Shown here one piece after another: positions 60,433-64,000 of a DNA stretch of 64,000 nt. The DNA comes from Alkalimonas mucilaginosa (GTDB taxonomy: Bacteria; Pseudomonadota; Gammaproteobacteria; Enterobacterales; Alteromonadaceae). The notes under the pieces were generated by a model that saw nothing but the letters and a program-made list of their open reading frames with translations, was not told where the DNA came from and made no database searches. The stretch spans positions 1 to 64,000 of the forward strand of contig NZ_JAUGZK010000016.1 of NCBI RefSeq assembly GCF_036327005.1, given 5' to 3'. How positions within the stretch are numbered: position 1 is the stretch's first letter; each line of letters starts with the position of its first letter. The translations under genes were made by a program, and so were the position numbers.

Positions 60433-61743
60433 ATGAAGTCTGTACAGCTTAGTTTGTTGTGGGTGTTGTTATGTTTAGCGTCTTTTTACGGTTATGCGCA
60501 TTACAATCAACCATTTAAAATGTATGTTGGCTCTGTGGAGCTGTATGCGGCACCTGATGTCGAGCGCATTGTGATTGGTAATGGCTCGGTGCTTAGCGCT
60601 AAAGTTGTTGATGAAAAAGGAGTGTTATTATTTGGGGATTCGGTCGGTGAGTCCGATTTACAGCTATGGCTGAAAGATGGTCGCCTGATCAAATTAAGTG
60701 TTTATGTCACTGTCAATAACTCACTTCGTGGTGTTGCCCGGGTAAAGCATATGCTAAGTGCCTTTCCGCAATTGGCGATACAGGAATTAGAAGGCCTGAT
60801 CATTGTTAGCGGCCATGCCCCGCTGGAAGCTCAGAGTCAAATTGAAGCTGCACTTGACGCCTCTGAAAGTGTTGTGAATATGATTAATTACACTCATTTT
60901 GGCCCGGGTTTAACACCTATGGTGCGGATGGATGTCAAGATCGTAGAATTCAGTAAGAGCAATATCAACAATATTGGCGTACGCTGGGAAAGTGGTATGG
61001 CAGGCCCTGCATTTGGTGCAGCCAAGTCTTTTTCCGCCAACCAGATTTTTCATGTCAGCTCTCCAGGTGAATATCTCGACGGTATCAACTCGGCCATCAC
61101 CAACCGTATCGGTGTGCTAGATCATCGCAGCTGGACTTCTTTTGGAATTGTGACTGGTATCGGCTCACAAATTCAGTTGTTATCAGAAAAAGGTGATGCC
61201 CGCATGCTGGCACAGCCCAATTTGATGACTCGAAGTGGTCAGACTGCCAGCTTCCTGGCCGGTGGTGAATTCCCGATCAGTGTGGTATCGGCGTTGGGAT
61301 CGCCGGTCGTTGAGTTTAAAGAATACGGAATACGTTTAGAAATTGAGCCAGTGGTGGATTCAGCAAACAACATTACCAGCAAAATTATGGCAGAAGTCAG
61401 TTCGCTGGATCCATCCGTCTCTATTGCTGGGGTCCCCGGCATGCTAACTCGTCGAACGGAGTCGGTTGTCAATGTGCACAATGGCGAGACCATCGTGATT
61501 TCTGGTTTAGTCAACTCTCAAATGTCAAAGGCGGTCTCTAAGTTCCCGTTGTTAGGGGATATTCCAATACTGGGTGAGTTGTTTAAATCGCGTGATTTTC
61601 GTGATGAAAAAACCGAGCTGATGATTTTTGTGACACCAACCATCGTTTTCCCTGAAGAGGCGAGCCATCAACGCAGTCTTGAGCGTGCCCGCGAAATGGT
61701 TGAACAATCGCAGGATATGAAACTGTTTTCAATTCTGGATTAA
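60433..61743 (+). CDS. cpaC: Tad pilus secretin CpaC/RcpA
   Basis: Outer-membrane secretin (436 aa). An N-terminal signal/anchor is followed by the pilus-and-flagellum N-domain (VGSVELYAAPDVERIVIGNG), a BON-like region (AFPQLAIQELEGLIIVSGHA) and the C-terminal secretin domain (LAQPNLMTRSGQTASFLAGGEFPI, later ETIVISGLVNSQ and FPLLGDIPILGELFKS). It forms the channel for the pilus. Confidence 0.93.
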   Translation: MKSVQLSLLWVLLCLASFYGYAHYNQPFKMYVGSVELYAAPDVERIVIGNGSVLSAKVVDEKGVLLFGDSVGESDLQLWLKDGRLIKLSVYVTVNNSLRGVARVKHMLSAFPQLAIQELEGLIIVSGHAPLEAQSQIEAALDASESVVNMINYTHFGPGLTPMVRMDVKIVEFSKSNINNIGVRWESGMAGPAFGAAKSFSANQIFHVSSPGEYLDGINSAITNRIGVLDHRSWTSFGIVTGIGSQIQLLSEKGDARMLAQPNLMTRSGQTASFLAGGEFPISVVSALGSPVVEFKEYGIRLEIEPVVDSANNITSKIMAEVSSLDPSVSIAGVPGMLTRRTESVVNVHNGETIVISGLVNSQMSKAVSKFPLLGDIPILGELFKSRDFRDEKTELMIFVTPTIVFPEEASHQRSLERAREMVEQSQDMKLFSILD

Positions 61744-61752
61744 AGGGATCAC

Positions 61753-63477
61753 ATGTTTAGTATTAATGTAGTTACAGCAAAAGGTACCGACGTTGGTCAG
61801 TTTGAGTGCATTCAGAACCGTTGCACCATTGGTAAAGATGGTGACAACCTGGTTGTACTGCGTGGCTTTAAGGTTGCAAAGCTGCATGCTGTTCTGGAAA
61901 AAAGACCGGATGGCTTATTTTTAACTGATCGAGATAGCTTTAGTGGTACCAGAGTCAATGGTTCCAAGGTGTCGGAGTATGGCCCGGTGATGGCCAGCGA
62001 CAGAATTCAGATTGGTGATTATCTGTTAACGGTAAAAAGTAATGGTGATGGCCGCAGTATTGCCGCTGCTTCATCTTCACCTGCACTTGCTACTACTCAT
62101 GCAGCAGCGCCAGCCGAGCCGGTAAAGGCACCAAAGAAGGATGTATCGGCAGAAAGTGTTGAAGGGCCACAGCTTTCTGCAGAAGACAAAGAGCGTATTC
62201 GATTACAAAATGAATGGCGCCGACGTTTGCATATTGATTTATTAAAACAAATGGATCTACGCCGGCTGAATGTCAATGACATGTCGGACGATCAATTGCG
62301 AGAGCAAAGCAAGGCACTATTGGAGCAGATAGTCAGTCAACTCAGGTTGCCTGCCGAAATTAATACCGCCGATTTAGTCCGGGAGGTTCTGGACGAGACG
62401 GTTGGCCTGGGGCCTTTAGAATCATTGCTATCCGATCCTGATGTCTCTGAAATTATGGTAAACAGCCATGATCAGATTTTTTATGAAAAAGCAGGGCGTT
62501 TGTTTCTGTCGGATGTGGTTTTTTCGGACGATCAGGCCGTGCTTGGTGCCATTGAACGAATTGTTACACCAATTGGTCGCCGGATAGACGAAAGTTCGCC
62601 AATGGTGGATGCCCGTTTAAGAGACGGCTCCCGGGTTAATGCCGTGATCCCTCCGCTTGCGTTAAAAGGTCCCTGCATCACTATCCGGAAGTTTATGCAA
62701 AATCGGCTTGAGGTTGACGATCTTATCCGGTTTGGTGCCATGAATAGCGCGATGGCTGAGTTTTTGTCGGTTGCCGTTATCCAAAAGCGTAATATTGTTA
62801 TTTCTGGTGGTACCGGTTCTGGTAAGACAACCTTGTTGAATGTGTTGTCAGGCTTTATTCCCAAAGGGGAGCGCATTATTACGGTCGAAGATGCCGCAGA
62901 GTTAAAATTGACCCAGCCAAATCTGGTGTCGCTCGAAGCGCGCCCAGCAAACCAGGAAGGCAAAGGGGCTGTTGAAATCCGCGATTTAGTAAAAAACTGT
63001 TTGCGGATGCGGCCGGATCGCGTTGTGGTTGGTGAGTGTCGTGGCGGGGAAGCCCTGGATATGCTGCAAGCGATGAACACCGGCCATGATGGCTCTTTAA
63101 CCACAGCGCATGCCAACTCACCCAGAGACTGTATTTCCCGTCTGGAAGTGATGGTCATGATGGCTGGTATGGATTTGCCGATTATGGCGATTCGGGAGCA
63201 AATTGCTTCTGCAGTACAGCTGATTGTGCAGCAATCGCGCTTTTCTGATGGTTCACGTCGCATTACGTCTATTTCTGAAGTGACTGGTATGGAAGGGAGT
63301 ATTGTTCAGCTTAATGAAATCTTTAAATACCAGCAAACCGGTTTTGATGAAGATGGCAAAGTGCTTGGGTATTTCACCGCTACAGGAGCTATCCCTGAGT
63401 TTTATGAGCAGCTGAAGCAACGAGGTATTAGCAGTCGGCTGGATATATTTACCAAGGAGCAGCACAAAGATGATTGA
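61753..63477 (+). CDS. cpaF: FHA domain-CpaF/TadA ATPase fusion
   Basis: Secretion ATPase that drives Tad pilus assembly (574 aa). Residues 1-95 form an FHA domain (CTIGKDGDNLVVLRGFKVAKLHAVLE, then DSFSGTRVNGSKV), which binds phosphothreonine in other proteins. An Ala/Pro linker follows, then the CpaF body: LLSDPDVSEIMVN, the Walker A GGTGSGKTT near residue 355, ITVEDAAELKL, RPDRVVVGECRGGEALDMLQAMNTGHDGS. The C-terminal part is typical. No TadZ/CpaE gene precedes it, where one is usual. It overlaps tadB by eight bases. Confidence 0.92.
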   Translation: MFSINVVTAKGTDVGQFECIQNRCTIGKDGDNLVVLRGFKVAKLHAVLEKRPDGLFLTDRDSFSGTRVNGSKVSEYGPVMASDRIQIGDYLLTVKSNGDGRSIAAASSSPALATTHAAAPAEPVKAPKKDVSAESVEGPQLSAEDKERIRLQNEWRRRLHIDLLKQMDLRRLNVNDMSDDQLREQSKALLEQIVSQLRLPAEINTADLVREVLDETVGLGPLESLLSDPDVSEIMVNSHDQIFYEKAGRLFLSDVVFSDDQAVLGAIERIVTPIGRRIDESSPMVDARLRDGSRVNAVIPPLALKGPCITIRKFMQNRLEVDDLIRFGAMNSAMAEFLSVAVIQKRNIVISGGTGSGKTTLLNVLSGFIPKGERIITVEDAAELKLTQPNLVSLEARPANQEGKGAVEIRDLVKNCLRMRPDRVVVGECRGGEALDMLQAMNTGHDGSLTTAHANSPRDCISRLEVMVMMAGMDLPIMAIREQIASAVQLIVQQSRFSDGSRRITSISEVTGMEGSIVQLNEIFKYQQTGFDEDGKVLGYFTATGAIPEFYEQLKQRGISSRLDIFTKEQHKDD

Positions 63478-64000
63478 TGCCGGTCTGGTCGCTCTGTTGG
63501 TGTTCGTAGCCGTTTTACTGCTGGTATTTGCGGTAAAAAGTCTTGGTTCCAGTTTGGCACAGCGTTATCAGGACACCTTTATGTCTTCGGCGCGCGCCAA
63601 CTTGTTCGATATGTTTTTGTTTATCGAACCAAGACAACTGTTTTGGATCAACATAGCCACTTTAGTGCTGGTGCCCTTATTTGCCAGGATACTTTTTGGT
63701 AGCTGGGTACTAGGTATCTTGCTGAGTATCGTTCTGGCAGTATTACCCCGTTTTGCCTACAAATATCTGCATACCAAACGTCGCCGTAAGTTTGTCCACC
63801 AATTGCCGGATGCTTTAAATATGGTTGCTGTCTCTATGCAGTCTGGTACCAGCATTAGCGCGGCAATAGAGTTTATGGTGGAAGAGTCTTCCGCACCAAT
63901 CAGCCAGGAGTTCAGTCTGTTTTTACGTGAGCAACGACTAGGGGTTGATTTCAACAATGCACTCGACCATATGCTGACACGGATGCCGGAGGCTGAGTTT
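63470..64000 (+). CDS. tadB: Tad pilus membrane protein TadB (partial, runs off the window)
   Basis: The first 177 codons of a TadB-type inner-membrane platform protein. ATG at 63470 lies inside the end of cpaF. The visible part has a membrane segment (residues 4-23), two more near 60-100 (FWINIATLVLVPLFARILF, then LGILLSIVLAVLPRF) and the conserved T2SSF-type cytoplasmic stretch RRRKFVHQLPDALNMVAVSMQSG. The 3' part, with the remaining membrane segments, lies outside. Confidence 0.88.
   Translation, partial: MIDAGLVALLVFVAVLLLVFAVKSLGSSLAQRYQDTFMSSARANLFDMFLFIEPRQLFWINIATLVLVPLFARILFGSWVLGILLSIVLAVLPRFAYKYLHTKRRRKFVHQLPDALNMVAVSMQSGTSISAAIEFMVEESSAPISQEFSLFLREQRLGVDFNNALDHMLTRMPEAEF

Noticed and set aside
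62532..63263. Long antisense open frame (243 codons) inside cpaF
   Set aside because: It is a mirror of a conserved ATPase coding region; the protein matches nothing and has no ribosome site.
1..64000. tRNA, rRNA or CRISPR arrays
   Set aside because: No cloverleaf-like segment, rRNA stretch or regularly spaced direct repeat was seen in reading the window; a covariance-model search could still find a tRNA.

Overview
The window is chromosomal DNA from a gammaproteobacterium. The protein set best fits the Alteromonadales/Chromatiaceae group (Rheinheimera-like): a rhombosortase, a PEP-CTERM protein, a DcaP-type porin, two secreted S9 peptidases and a class I fumarase. The species is an inference; no rRNA or tRNA gene is visible to test it.

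Layout. 1-1932: an A+T-rich edge with an unknown membrane protein and an E. coli-type higBA toxin-antitoxin pair. 1933-8092: one leftward operon, moaA-mobA-moaB-moaC-moaD-moaE-modA-modB-modC, with genes overlapping or nearly touching, preceded by a molybdenum-cofactor riboswitch. It joins cofactor synthesis and molybdate uptake in one unit. 8328-14042: trhP (tRNA hydroxylation), a small DUF1289 protein, a LuxR-type response regulator, acs (acetate activation) and a divergent DcaP-like porin. 14119-22206: rluA, secreted S9 peptidase, rhombosortase, gamma-glutamyltranspeptidase, enoyl-CoA isomerase-like protein, lipoprotein and cysK. 22363-29521: a large alpha/beta-hydrolase of unknown role, a MoxR ATPase/VWA pair, a KAS III-like condensing enzyme and a TPR histidine kinase. 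29778-38277: RND efflux pair, sdaA, M19 dipeptidase, a YqhA-like membrane protein and nudL. 38322-40355: an A+T-rich secreted protein resembling polymorphic toxin type 44, followed by a lipoprotein (candidate immunity protein). A run of ten G lies between the -35 and -10 regions of its apparent promoter, the arrangement of a phase-variable promoter. 40352-47922: pabB and class I fumarase, diverging around a 309-bp MITE-like element with 24-bp terminal inverted repeats, then a second S9 peptidase and a chemoreceptor.

47968-51978: the most unusual unit. Four leftward genes encode a small Ig-like secreted protein, a TolB-like beta-propeller, an NHL-like beta-propeller ending in a dockerin module, and a cohesin-like protein ending in a PEP-CTERM anchor. 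A good sigma-54-type promoter lies upstream. This reads as a small surface-attached cohesin-dockerin assembly. 52167-54805: asnB and a DUF3025 gene.

54946-64000: a Tad (tight adherence) pilus locus running off the right end: flp pilin, TadG-like, TadE-like, an unknown secreted protein, a second small prepilin, cpaB, secretin, an FHA-CpaF fusion and tadB (partial). A divergent LuxR-type regulator with a degenerate receiver and a VpsT-like W-Y-S-R motif lies beside it.

Functional themes are peptide and glutathione use (two S9 peptidases, Ggt, M19 dipeptidase), acetate and serine catabolism, molybdenum-enzyme support, and several cell-surface or adhesion systems.
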